Shown here: piece by piece, positions 14,643-21,696 of the stretch
Position numbering within the stretch: the stretch's first letter is position 1
How the letters are laid out: each line of letters opens with the position of its first letter
Assembly: GCA_045646465.1 (NCBI GenBank)
Contig: JAZRKT010000139.1
Span: 1 to 21,696 of the forward strand
Source of the DNA: UMGS1387 sp045646465
GTDB taxonomy: Bacteria > Bacillota > Clostridia > Oscillospirales > CAG-382
Direction: 5' to 3'
DNA: 21,696 nucleotides
The notes under the pieces: model-generated
Databases searched by the model: none
The model's input: only the letters and a program-made list of their open reading frames with translations
Told to the model about the DNA's origin: nothing
Position numbers and translations under genes: made by a program

Positions 14643-17246
14643 ATGCCATATACGCCAATGATGCTTCAGTATCTTGAAGTAAAGGAGCAGTATAAAAACG
14701 AAATACTTTTTTATCGTCTCGGCGACTTTTACGAGATGTTCTTTGAGGATGCCAAAGTGGTGTCGAAGGAGCTCGAACTGACGCTTACGGGTAAAAGCTG
14801 TGGTATGGAGGAAAGAGCGCCTATGTGCGGTGTTCCTTATCACAGCGCCGAGACCTATATTGCAAGGCTTGTAAAAAAAGGCTACACCGTTGTTGTGTGC
14901 GAGCAGGCAGAAGACCCTGCAACGGCAAAGGGACTTGTAAAGCGTGAGGTTTCAAGAGTAATAACTCCCGGTACCGTTACCGAAAGCGCAATGCTTCAGG
15001 AGGGAAGAAATAACTATCTTTGCTCTATGTATATATCCGGCTCGGTTTGCGGTCTTTGCTTTGCGGACGTTTCCACGGCAAATATTTTCGTTACTCAGAT
15101 AAGCGACGGCGAAATAAATAAAAGGATAATCAATGAGCTTGCGACCTACTGTCCCAGCGAGATTATCACCAATGCCGACAGAGACGGCGTAAAGGAAATA
15201 TATTCCTACGTTTCGGAGCGTCTGGGTGCTGTTTTCAATGACAGGGCAGCGTCTATGTTCAGAGCTGGTGCATATGCCAGAGTTTGTGAGCATTTTGGAC
15301 GTGATGAGCTTGATAAGTGCCTTCTCAATGAAAATTCGGTAGGCGTAGATGCCATAGCGGCGCTTCTTCTGTATATTTCCGAAACCCAGAAGGTTGACCT
15401 TTCCTACCTAAATAAAATCACAAGCTACGAATCAAACGCATATCTTGGTATTGACGTAAATTCACGACGTAACCTTGAGCTGTGCGAGACAATGCGTACC
15501 CGTGAAAAGAAAGGAACACTTCTTTGGGTGCTTGATAAAACAAAGACTGCAATGGGAGCAAGACTGCTTCGCAAATGGCTTGAAATGCCCCTTGTCAACT
15601 GCAATGAAATTGCGGCAAGACAAAAGGCTGTAGGCGAGCTTTACGATAATTTTATTGTCAAGGAAGAACTGCAGCACCTGCTAAGTGAAATCGGCGACCT
15701 TGAACGCCTTATGACAAGAGTTGTGTATAATACCACCAATGGCAAGGATATGAAGGCGATAGAAAACTCGGTAAAGGTGCTTCCTCAGATTAAGCAGCAG
15801 ATGTCGGGATTTGTCAGCGACGAGCTAAAGGGTATGTTCGCTTCACTTGATACGCTTGATGATATAGGCGATTATATCGGCAGAGCCATAAAGGATGATC
15901 CACCCTTCTCGGTGCGAGAGGGAGAATTTATCAAGGACGGCTTTTCAGAGGAGGTAGACGAGCTTCGTTCAATGATGCGCGACGGACACTCCTGGATGAC
16001 AAAAATCGAAACCACGGAAAAGGAGCTTACGGGAATAAAGAACCTTAAGGTAGGCTATAACAGAGTTTTCGGCTACTATATAGAAGTAACAAATTCATTT
16101 AAAGACCTTGTTCCCGACAGATACGTAAGAAAGCAGACTCTTACGGGTGCCGAACGTTATATTACGCAGGAGCTTAAAGAAATGGAAACCAAGGTGCTTG
16201 GTGCAAAGGAAAGACTTGTAGCACTTGAGTACGAGCTTTTCCAGCGCCTTCGCGAATATGTTGCAGATAACCTTAACAGAGTACAGAAGTCTGCGGTAGC
16301 TCTTGCAAAGCTTGATGTATATGTGTCTCTTGCGGACGTAGCAAAAAAGAATAACTATACCTGCCCCGAGGTTGATGAATCCGATGTTATCGACCTTGTT
16401 GATGCAAGACATCCCGTTGTGGAGAACTTTATGAAAAACGAAATGTTCGTGCCAAATAATGTGCGTTTTGATGATAATACAAGACTTCTTCTTATTACAG
16501 GACCAAATATGGCAGGTAAATCAACCTATATGCGCCAGACTGCACTTATAGTGATAATGGCACAGATAGGCTCCTTTGTACCTGCAAGAAGTGCAAGAAT
16601 AGGCATAGTTGATAAGGTGTTTACCCGAATAGGCGCCTCGGATGACCTTGCTCAGGGACAGTCAACCTTTATGTTAGAAATGAGCGAGTGCGCTTATATC
16701 CTTCAGAATGCAACAAGTAAGAGCCTTATTATCTATGATGAAATAGGTAGAGGTACGTCTACATATGACGGTATGAGTATTGCAAGAGCAATTGTTGAGT
16801 ATACGGTAAGTAAAAAGTTGTATGCGAAGACAATGTTTGCCACACATTACCACGAGCTTACGGAGCTGAGTGAAATATGTAAGGGTGTAGCAAACTTCAA
16901 TATTGTGGCAAAAAAACGGGGCGAAGATCTTATATTCCTTCGTAAAATTGTCGAAGGAGCTGCCGACAGAAGTTACGGTATAGAGGTTGCAAAGCTTGCA
17001 GGTGTGCCAAAATCCATAGTAAATAGAGCAAATGAAATCTTAGGTGAAATTGAGCAGAAGCATAATGTCACTCCCGTTGCATCCCAGATGCCAAAAAGCA
17101 GGGATGACGATATACTGACGCTGAGTCTTGACAGCCTTGCTTCGGATGAAGTTGTGGAAAGAATCAAAAAGCTTGACATCGACACCTTAACACCTATTGA
17201 AGCGCTGACCACGCTGTATGAGCTTCGTAAGATGCTTAAAGAATGA
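14643..17246 (+). CDS. mutS: DNA mismatch repair protein MutS
   Basis: This 867-residue ATPase recognises mispaired bases. The mismatch-contacting Phe-x-Glu lies at 29-31 (GDFYEMF). The connector and lever domains follow, and the clamp region is about 420-530. The ATPase has Walker A GPNMAGKST at 620-628, then FTRIGASDDLAQGQSTFMLE, Walker B LIIYDEIGRGTSTYDG and ATHYHELTEL. The length is close to the family norm of about 850-880. The C-terminal region has PIEALTTLYELRKM, typical of MutS1. The ATG at 14643 follows GGAAGG. No mutL follows, although mutS and mutL are neighbours in many Firmicutes; the downstream gene is mgtE. Confidence 0.98.
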   Translation: MPYTPMMLQYLEVKEQYKNEILFYRLGDFYEMFFEDAKVVSKELELTLTGKSCGMEERAPMCGVPYHSAETYIARLVKKGYTVVVCEQAEDPATAKGLVKREVSRVITPGTVTESAMLQEGRNNYLCSMYISGSVCGLCFADVSTANIFVTQISDGEINKRIINELATYCPSEIITNADRDGVKEIYSYVSERLGAVFNDRAASMFRAGAYARVCEHFGRDELDKCLLNENSVGVDAIAALLLYISETQKVDLSYLNKITSYESNAYLGIDVNSRRNLELCETMRTREKKGTLLWVLDKTKTAMGARLLRKWLEMPLVNCNEIAARQKAVGELYDNFIVKEELQHLLSEIGDLERLMTRVVYNTTNGKDMKAIENSVKVLPQIKQQMSGFVSDELKGMFASLDTLDDIGDYIGRAIKDDPPFSVREGEFIKDGFSEEVDELRSMMRDGHSWMTKIETTEKELTGIKNLKVGYNRVFGYYIEVTNSFKDLVPDRYVRKQTLTGAERYITQELKEMETKVLGAKERLVALEYELFQRLREYVADNLNRVQKSAVALAKLDVYVSLADVAKKNNYTCPEVDESDVIDLVDARHPVVENFMKNEMFVPNNVRFDDNTRLLLITGPNMAGKSTYMRQTALIVIMAQIGSFVPARSARIGIVDKVFTRIGASDDLAQGQSTFMLEMSECAYILQNATSKSLIIYDEIGRGTSTYDGMSIARAIVEYTVSKKLYAKTMFATHYHELTELSEICKGVANFNIVAKKRGEDLIFLRKIVEGAADRSYGIEVAKLAGVPKSIVNRANEILGEIEQKHNVTPVASQMPKSRDDDILTLSLDSLASDEVVERIKKLDIDTLTPIEALTTLYELRKMLKE

Positions 17247-17266
17247 TATAAATAATCGATAAAACA

Positions 17267-17423
17267 GGGAGGTAAGCTTAAATGAACAGCCACGGGCGAG
17301 GGTGCAGTGAAAATTACATACACGCCGTTTTTTGCGCAAAATAAGCTTGCCTTGTTTTTGCGTGTTCTGACGGCGTAAAGTAAAATAGCCGTATCCTTAC
17401 TGACATTATTTACCGTAAGGAGG
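17267..17423 (+). promoter_or_regulatory. Structured mgtE leader with RBS-covering hairpin (candidate cis-regulatory RNA)
   Basis: The 185-base spacer before mgtE has several pairings. Bases 17269-17280 pair with 17342-17353, 12 pairs including two G-U. ACGGC (17370-17374) pairs with GCCGT (17388-17392). ACGCCGT (17322-17328) pairs perfectly with ACGGCGT (17370-17376), excluding the previous hairpin. TCCTTAC (17394-17400) pairs with GTAAGGA (17415-17421), covering most of the mgtE AAGGAGG site (17417-17423). This arrangement suits a translational switch responding to magnesium or to a leader peptide. I could not match it to the M-box or any other riboswitch consensus. A weaker alternative is that 17353-17386 simply contains a promoter (TTGTTT, 18-base spacer, TAAAGT). 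Confidence 0.45.
17282..17344 (+). CDS. Putative 20-codon leader peptide upstream of mgtE
   Basis: ATG at 17282 to TAA at 17342 encodes MNSHGRGCSENYIHAVFCAK. A GGGAGG site (17267-17272) stands 9 bases upstream, a better signal than many genes here have. Both the ribosome binding site and the stop codon lie in the 12-pair long-range stem (17269-17280 with 17342-17353), so translation would disrupt that stem. Leader peptides control magnesium transporter genes in enterobacteria (mgtL before mgtA). A similar mechanism here is only an inference. The peptide has no proline run, and chance occurrence is possible. Confidence 0.4.
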   Translation: MNSHGRGCSENYIHAVFCAK

Positions 17424-17431
17424 AAAACAAA

Positions 17432-18802
17432 ATGCGTGAAAACTATATTGATTTTGAAAACGAATTGAACGAATTGCTCTCGAAAAAGAACTTTTCCGAA
17501 ATAAGAGAGCTTGTTTATGAAACACCGCCTGCCGATGCTGCAGAGTACCTTGAAAAACAGCCAATAGTTACGGTGTTGAAGCTTATGAAGGTGCTTCCTA
17601 AGGACATTGTGGCAGATGTGTTCAGCTATTTTGAACCCGAAACGCAGGAGAATATTTTCAAAAATGCATCAGAGGAAGAAATAGCAGCAATACTTGAGGA
17701 GCTGAGCACCGACGATGCGGCGGATGCGCTGTCGGAATTGCCGGCAAATTTTGTAAAGAAAATTCTCAAAAACGCCGATGCAGAAACAAGAGGAAGAATA
17801 AATAGCTTTCTCAACTATTCAGAGGATAGTGTCGGAAGCATAATGACAAGCGAATATACCAGCCTCAAAGCATCAATGACAGTAGGCGAGGCAATTGAGT
17901 ATATACGCCGTGTTGCTCCCGATAAGGAAACGGTATATACCTGTTACGTTCTTGGCGAAAGACGCACGCTTATAGGAGTTATAGAACTTAAGGAAATACT
18001 ATCCTGCCGTGATGATTTTGAAACTGTCGAAAATCTAATGGAAACAAATATCGTTAAGGTTTATACCTCGGATGACAGAACAGAAGCGGCAAGACTTACA
18101 AAAAAGTATGACCTTAATGCTTTGCCTGTTGTTGACAGTGAAGAAAAGCTTGTTGGTATTGTCACAATCGATGACGTTGTGGACGTAATTGAAGAAGAGG
18201 CAACTAAAGACATTGAACAGATGGCTGCTATTGCCCACGTTGAAACAACCTATCTTAAGACAAGCGTTTTTTCTCTTGTAAAGGCAAGAATTCCGTGGCT
18301 GCTTGTGCTTATGCTTGCAGGTATGCTTAATGGTATTATTTTGGGCGAATACGAGGCGGCAATTGCGGCACTTCCCATATTCGTAACCTTTATGCCGATG
18401 CTTACGGGAACGGGCGGTAACTCAGGCTCTCAGACAACGGCAACGGTAATACGTGCCATAAGCCTTGATGAGCTTAGACTTCGTGACACTCTTAGAGTTA
18501 TGTGGAAGGAAATTAGAGTTGCGCTTGTAATAGGACTTGCATTCGGTGTTCTGAATTTTGCAAGAATATACTTTTTCACAGATGACCCCGATAGGGTGAT
18601 GATTGGACTTGTGCTTGGAATCTCAATGATTTTTACAATTCTTATGGCAAAGTCTCTGGGTGCCGTGCTTCCGCTTCTTGCAAAGAGAATAAAGCTTGAC
18701 CCTGCTGTTGTAGCTTCTCCTATGATTACAACAATTGTGGATGTTGTCAGCCTTGTGTTCTATTTTAATCTTGCTATGACACTTCTAGGTCATAGACTGT
18801 AA
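17432..18802 (+). CDS. mgtE: MgtE-family magnesium transporter
   Basis: This 456-residue homodimeric Mg2+ channel sits in the cell membrane. The N-terminal superhelical domain spans about 20-130 and includes the repeated acidic helices EEEIAAILEELSTDDAADAL. Two CBS domains follow at about 139-258 (SIMTSEYTSL, LMETNIVKVYTSDD and LVGIVTIDDVVDVIEEE). A plug-like helix leads to five membrane helices from about 285. The signature TGTGGNSGSQ is at 325-334, and the pore block DPAVVASPMITTIVDVV has Asp437 at the position of the metal-binding Asp432 in Thermus MgtE. In this family the cytosolic domains close the pore when internal Mg2+ is high. The ATG at 17432 follows AAGGAGG, which the leader can pair away. 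Confidence 0.97.
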   Translation: MRENYIDFENELNELLSKKNFSEIRELVYETPPADAAEYLEKQPIVTVLKLMKVLPKDIVADVFSYFEPETQENIFKNASEEEIAAILEELSTDDAADALSELPANFVKKILKNADAETRGRINSFLNYSEDSVGSIMTSEYTSLKASMTVGEAIEYIRRVAPDKETVYTCYVLGERRTLIGVIELKEILSCRDDFETVENLMETNIVKVYTSDDRTEAARLTKKYDLNALPVVDSEEKLVGIVTIDDVVDVIEEEATKDIEQMAAIAHVETTYLKTSVFSLVKARIPWLLVLMLAGMLNGIILGEYEAAIAALPIFVTFMPMLTGTGGNSGSQTTATVIRAISLDELRLRDTLRVMWKEIRVALVIGLAFGVLNFARIYFFTDDPDRVMIGLVLGISMIFTILMAKSLGAVLPLLAKRIKLDPAVVASPMITTIVDVVSLVFYFNLAMTLLGHRL

Positions 18803-18814
18803 CCGTGTGATACC

Positions 18815-18857
18815 TTTGCAGAAAAAACTGCAATCTTTAATTTGTTTTAAGGACTGA
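18815..18857 (+). terminator. Weak candidate terminator after mgtE
   Basis: TTGCAG (18816-18821) and CTGCAA (18828-18833) form a 6-bp stem with an A6 loop, followed by a T-rich but interrupted stretch. It starts 14 bases after the mgtE stop. The stem is short, so partial read-through into murB is likely. Confidence 0.4.
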
Positions 18858-18861
18858 TTTT

Positions 18862-19761
18862 ATGATAAAACCAACCCCGAATAAAAGCCTGAATGACTTA
18901 ACAAGTATGAAAACGGGAGGAAATGCCAAGGAAGCATATTTTCCCAAAAACGCCGGGGAGCTTATCGAAACGGTAAAGCAGTTAACAGCCGAAAATAAAA
19001 AATACGTTGTTCTCGGCAATATGTCAAATGTGCTTGTACCCGATAAAGGACTTGAAATACCGGTTGTTGTCACAACATCTATGAAAAATGTTAAGGTAAT
19101 AAATGAAACATCCGAAAAAGTAACGGTGTACGCCGAAAGCGGAGTATCCTTTACAAAGCTTGCCTTTGAAATGTGCAAAAAAGGATATAGCGGACTTGAA
19201 TTTGCTTACGGTATTCCCGGTACTGTGGGAGGTGCTGTTTATATGAACGCAGGTGCATACGGCGGCGAAGCAAAGGATGTAATAATAAAGGTGTATTCCT
19301 GCGATAAAAATGGAAACACCTTAGAATTTAGCAATGAAGAATGTAAGTTTGACTACAGAACAAGTGCCTTTGTTGATAACGGGCTTGTAATTATCGGTGC
19401 GGAATTTGTTCTTACAAAGGCTGATGCAGAAAAATGTGTTGATGATGCAAAGGAAATAATGCAGAAAAGAATTGATAAACAGCCTCTTGAATACCCCAGC
19501 TGCGGCAGTACATTTAAACGTCCGACTGGCTATTTTGCTGGTAAGCTTATACAGGATTCGGGACTTATGGGCTTTACCATAGGCGGAGCACAGGTCTCGC
19601 TAAAACACGCAGGCTTTGTCATAAATAAGGACAATGCCACAACGGAGGATGTGCTCAGTCTTATGAGATATGTGCGTGAAAAGGTTAAAGAGAATTACGG
19701 CGTAACACTTGAAGAAGAAATAAAGCTGCTTGATGAATACGGAGAAGTTTTTAAGCTATGA
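18862..19761 (+). CDS. murB: UDP-N-acetylenolpyruvoylglucosamine reductase
   Basis: This 299-residue FAD enzyme makes UDP-N-acetylmuramate from the enolpyruvyl intermediate using NADPH, the second committed step of peptidoglycan precursor synthesis. The FAD-binding region shows MKTGGNAKEAYFP, LGNMSNVLVPD (52-61) and GIPGTVGGAVYMNAGAYGGE (117-136). The catalytic region has DYRTSAF (164-170), CGSTFKRP with proton-donor Ser216, and GVTLEEEIKLL near the end. It lacks the extra loop of the E. coli type, as expected for the Firmicutes type IIb enzyme. The ATG at 18862 follows AAGGACTG. Its stop overlaps the whiA start by four bases (ATGA). Confidence 0.97.
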   Translation: MIKPTPNKSLNDLTSMKTGGNAKEAYFPKNAGELIETVKQLTAENKKYVVLGNMSNVLVPDKGLEIPVVVTTSMKNVKVINETSEKVTVYAESGVSFTKLAFEMCKKGYSGLEFAYGIPGTVGGAVYMNAGAYGGEAKDVIIKVYSCDKNGNTLEFSNEECKFDYRTSAFVDNGLVIIGAEFVLTKADAEKCVDDAKEIMQKRIDKQPLEYPSCGSTFKRPTGYFAGKLIQDSGLMGFTIGGAQVSLKHAGFVINKDNATTEDVLSLMRYVREKVKENYGVTLEEEIKLLDEYGEVFKL

Positions 19762-20465
19762 CGGAAAAAACAAAACAAACCTTTACGGCAGAAGTAAAAC
19801 AGTTTCTGTTGGGAATCAAAGAGAAAAAATGCTGTAAGAAAGCAAATGAGTTCTCAAAGGTTTTTTATGAAGAAGATATAGTTCTGGACAGGGCGCTGTT
19901 TAAATGTCCTGAATGCAGAAGCGCTTTTTTGAGAGGTCTTTTTATAAGATGTGCCAGCGTTAACGCACCTGATAAAAGCAATCATCTTGAGTTCAAGCTT
20001 ACTAATGAAATGGATTGCGATGAGCTGACAATACTTTTGCGTGAATGTGGTTTTGAAGCAAAGACATCCAGAAGACGTAATACATATATAGTCTACTTCA
20101 AGGACGGTGAGACTATTTTCCAGCTTCTTTCGGTAATGGGAGCTCAGAAATATGCCTTTGATTTTCTTAACACAATAATTGAAAAGCAGATACGTAATGA
20201 TGTAAACAGGGTACAGAATTGCGAGCTTGCCAATATGCAAAAAACAGCCAGCGCATCACAGCGAGTTATGGAAGCGATCAAAACACTTGAAAACGAAGGT
20301 TCTTTTGATAATCTTCCAGAAAAACTCCTTTATACTGCGACCTTGAGACGTGATAACCCTGACCTTTCCCTTAATGACTTGGCACTTATGCACCAGCCTG
20401 CCATAACCAAGTCCTGTGTTAACCACAGACTTGAAAAGATAGTAAAAACGGCGTTCGGAGAATGA
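19758..20465 (+). CDS. whiA: WhiA-type DNA-binding regulator, short form
   Basis: At 235 residues it is clearly shorter than usual WhiA (about 300-320). The N-terminus has FTAEVKQFLLGIKEKKCCKKA (9-29), like the start of WhiA. The usual first homing-endonuclease-like half is reduced to about 20 residues before KCPECRSAFLRGLFIRCASV (49-68), the second-half CC-RA-FLRG-F block. HLEFKL, NTYIVYFKDGETIFQLLSVM and RNDVNRVQNCELANMQKT (146-163) are well kept. A C-terminal helix-turn-helix follows at about 204-228 (LSLNDLALMHQPAITKSCVN). WhiA in Firmicutes influences division and chromosome segregation. It overlaps murB by ATGA, with dnaE 72 bases downstream. Both ends of the family are present, so it is an internally shortened form rather than a broken gene. 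Confidence 0.88.
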   Translation: MTEKTKQTFTAEVKQFLLGIKEKKCCKKANEFSKVFYEEDIVLDRALFKCPECRSAFLRGLFIRCASVNAPDKSNHLEFKLTNEMDCDELTILLRECGFEAKTSRRRNTYIVYFKDGETIFQLLSVMGAQKYAFDFLNTIIEKQIRNDVNRVQNCELANMQKTASASQRVMEAIKTLENEGSFDNLPEKLLYTATLRRDNPDLSLNDLALMHQPAITKSCVNHRLEKIVKTAFGE

Positions 20466-20475
20466 GCAAACAATA

Positions 20476-20503
20476 ATCTGCACGGTGTATTTAATTTGCA
20501 GAT
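20476..20503. repeat. Inverted repeat between whiA and dnaE
   Basis: ATCTGCA (20476-20482) and TGCAGAT (20497-20503) form a 7-bp stem with a 14-base loop, 35 bases before dnaE. There is no T run. It could be an mRNA processing hairpin or a protein site; the role is unknown. Confidence 0.35.
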
Positions 20504-20537
20504 GAAAACTACGAATTTATTAGAAAGAGGTGATAAT

Positions 20538-21696
20538 ATGTCCTTTGTCCATCTTCACTTCCATAGTGAATACAGCCTTCTTGACGGTGCCTGCCGAATA
20601 AAGGAAGCGGCAAAAACTGCAAAAAAGCTGGGTCAAACTGCTCTTGCCATAACAGACCACGGGGTTATGTACGGAAGCGTCGAGTTTTATAAGGCGTGCA
20701 AAAACGAAGGTGTAAAGCCAATAATCGGATGCGAAGTTTATGTGGCACACGGTTCTCGCTTTGGGAGAGATAAAAATGCAGACAGTAAATATTATCATCT
20801 TGTGCTTCTTTGTAAAAATGAAACAGGCTATAAGAATCTGATAAAAATGGTATCCCTTGCCTTCACTGAGGGCTTTTATTCAAAGCCGAGAATTGACATT
20901 GATTTGCTTAAGGAAAATGCCGAAGGACTTGTTGCGCTGTCGGCGTGTCTGGGCGGATATATTCCTCAGAAAATAATGGACGGCGAGCTTGAAGAGGCGT
21001 ATAATCATGCAAGGCTTATGAGGCGGCTTTTCGGTAAGGAAAACTATTATCTTGAGCTTCAAAGACACGGCATAGATGAGCAGGAAATGGTAAATGACGA
21101 GCTTATCAAAATGTCCAAAGAGCTTGATATTGAGCTTGTTGCCACAAACGACGTTCATTACCTTGAAAAAAGCGATGCTCAGACTCAGAGCGTGCTTATG
21201 TGTATACAGACATCAACCACTCTTGCCGAGGGCAGACATAAAGGCTTTGAGCAGGATGAATTCTATATGAAAAGCACTGAGGAAATGACACAGCTTTTCA
21301 GCGATGTTCCGAGTGCTGTTGAAAATACGAAAAAAATTGCAGATATGTGCAATTTCGACTTTACGTTTGATAAAATTTTCCTTCCTGCCTTTAATCCGCC
21401 TGATAATCTTTCGTCAAAGCAGTACCTTGAAAAGCTTTGCCGTGACGGACTTGAAAAACGACTGTTGGTATCACAGAATGCTGAAAGAGGTGAGTATGAA
21501 AGCCGTCTTGAATATGAGCTTTTCATAGTCAATAAAATGGGATATGATGAGTATTATCTTATCGTAAACGATTTTATTTCCTATGCAAAGAATAAGGGTA
21601 TTCCCGTTGGACCGGGACGAGGCTCGGGCGCCGGAAGCCTTGCTGCATACTGCCTCGGTATTACCGATGTTGACCCCATAAAGCACGACCTGCTCT
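20538..21696 (+). CDS. dnaE: DNA polymerase III subunit alpha (partial, cut by window end)
   Basis: The first 386 codons are open without a stop to the window edge. The PHP domain is at about 1-280: HLHFHSEYSLLDGA near residue 5, AITDHGVMYGSVEFYKA, IIGCEVYV, LVALSACLGG and ATNDVHYLEKSDAQ. The start of the polymerase domain follows, with NKMGYDEYYLIVNDFISYAK and the conserved VGPGRGSGAGSLAAYCLGIT near the edge (usual form GRGSAAGS). Several PHP metal-ligand positions, including the HxH and TDH motifs, are kept. The full protein is usually about 1150 residues. DnaE is the replicative polymerase, or the second polymerase alongside PolC, in Firmicutes. The ATG at 20538 follows AAAGAGGTGAT. It is probably cotranscribed with murB and whiA. 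Confidence 0.97.
   Translation, partial: MSFVHLHFHSEYSLLDGACRIKEAAKTAKKLGQTALAITDHGVMYGSVEFYKACKNEGVKPIIGCEVYVAHGSRFGRDKNADSKYYHLVLLCKNETGYKNLIKMVSLAFTEGFYSKPRIDIDLLKENAEGLVALSACLGGYIPQKIMDGELEEAYNHARLMRRLFGKENYYLELQRHGIDEQEMVNDELIKMSKELDIELVATNDVHYLEKSDAQTQSVLMCIQTSTTLAEGRHKGFEQDEFYMKSTEEMTQLFSDVPSAVENTKKIADMCNFDFTFDKIFLPAFNPPDNLSSKQYLEKLCRDGLEKRLLVSQNAERGEYESRLEYELFIVNKMGYDEYYLIVNDFISYAKNKGIPVGPGRGSGAGSLAAYCLGITDVDPIKHDLL

Noticed and set aside
17247..17431. Canonical M-box (ykoK) magnesium riboswitch
   Set aside because: I compared the conserved M-box core from memory and found only short, weak similarity (AGGTAAG); the closing stems differ.
1..21696. CRISPR array, tRNA, rRNA, prophage or insertion sequence
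   Set aside because: No regularly spaced repeats, cloverleaf-type sequence, integrase, transposase or phage structural gene was seen on either strand.

Overview
The window looks like chromosomal core DNA from a low-to-moderate-GC Gram-positive anaerobe of the class Clostridia, probably a gut Oscillospiraceae/Ruminococcaceae-type organism. This rests on strong AGGAGG-type ribosome binding sites, sigma-A-like promoters with 17-base spacers, S-layer-homology (SLH) surface proteins, YerC/YecD-, YlbF- and WhiA-family proteins, and a Gram-positive MurB-WhiA-DnaE gene order. I see no phage, transposase, CRISPR, rRNA or tRNA. The taxonomic placement is inferred from gene content only.

Left arm (1-8493, all on the minus strand): the start of an NAD(P)H-hydrate epimerase; a decayed PHP-family phosphatase with three internal stops; a membrane-anchored HtrA protease with its own promoter and terminator; a two-gene unit driven by one strong promoter that encodes an SLH-anchored parvulin prolyl isomerase and an SLH/YcdB-PepSY-type secreted protein; an orphan ABC-type solute-binding lipoprotein; and an HPr-like protein without the phosphorylatable histidine. 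HtrA, the parvulin and the SLH protein form a local cell-envelope group for protein folding and quality control.

Strand switch (about 8553-8756): divergent promoters. To the right are a two-segment small membrane protein, a frameshifted second small membrane ORF and then pfkA (ATP-type 6-phosphofructokinase). After pfkA lies a 34-codon ORF with its own possible promoter and a strong terminator.

Right arm (10543-21696, plus strand): a tightly packed housekeeping run of yerC-type TrpR-like regulator, SAM methyltransferase, hslO (Hsp33), miaB, a YlbF/YmcA-family protein with a Cys-rich tail, mutS, mgtE, murB, whiA and dnaE (cut by the window end). Several junctions overlap or nearly touch (yerC/methyltransferase, hslO/miaB, miaB/ylbF, murB/whiA).

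The most interesting non-coding element is the 185-base mutS-mgtE spacer. It contains a 20-codon upstream ORF with a good Shine-Dalgarno, a 12-pair long-range stem, a competing alternative helix, and a 7-bp hairpin that covers the mgtE ribosome binding site. I do not match it to a riboswitch class I know. A second theme is the Clostridial murB-rapZ-yvcK-whiA-HPr-dnaE-pfkA neighbourhood. Here murB, whiA and dnaE remain together with rapZ and yvcK missing from the junction, WhiA is short, and the HPr-like gene and pfkA sit as a divergent pair about 10 kb away.
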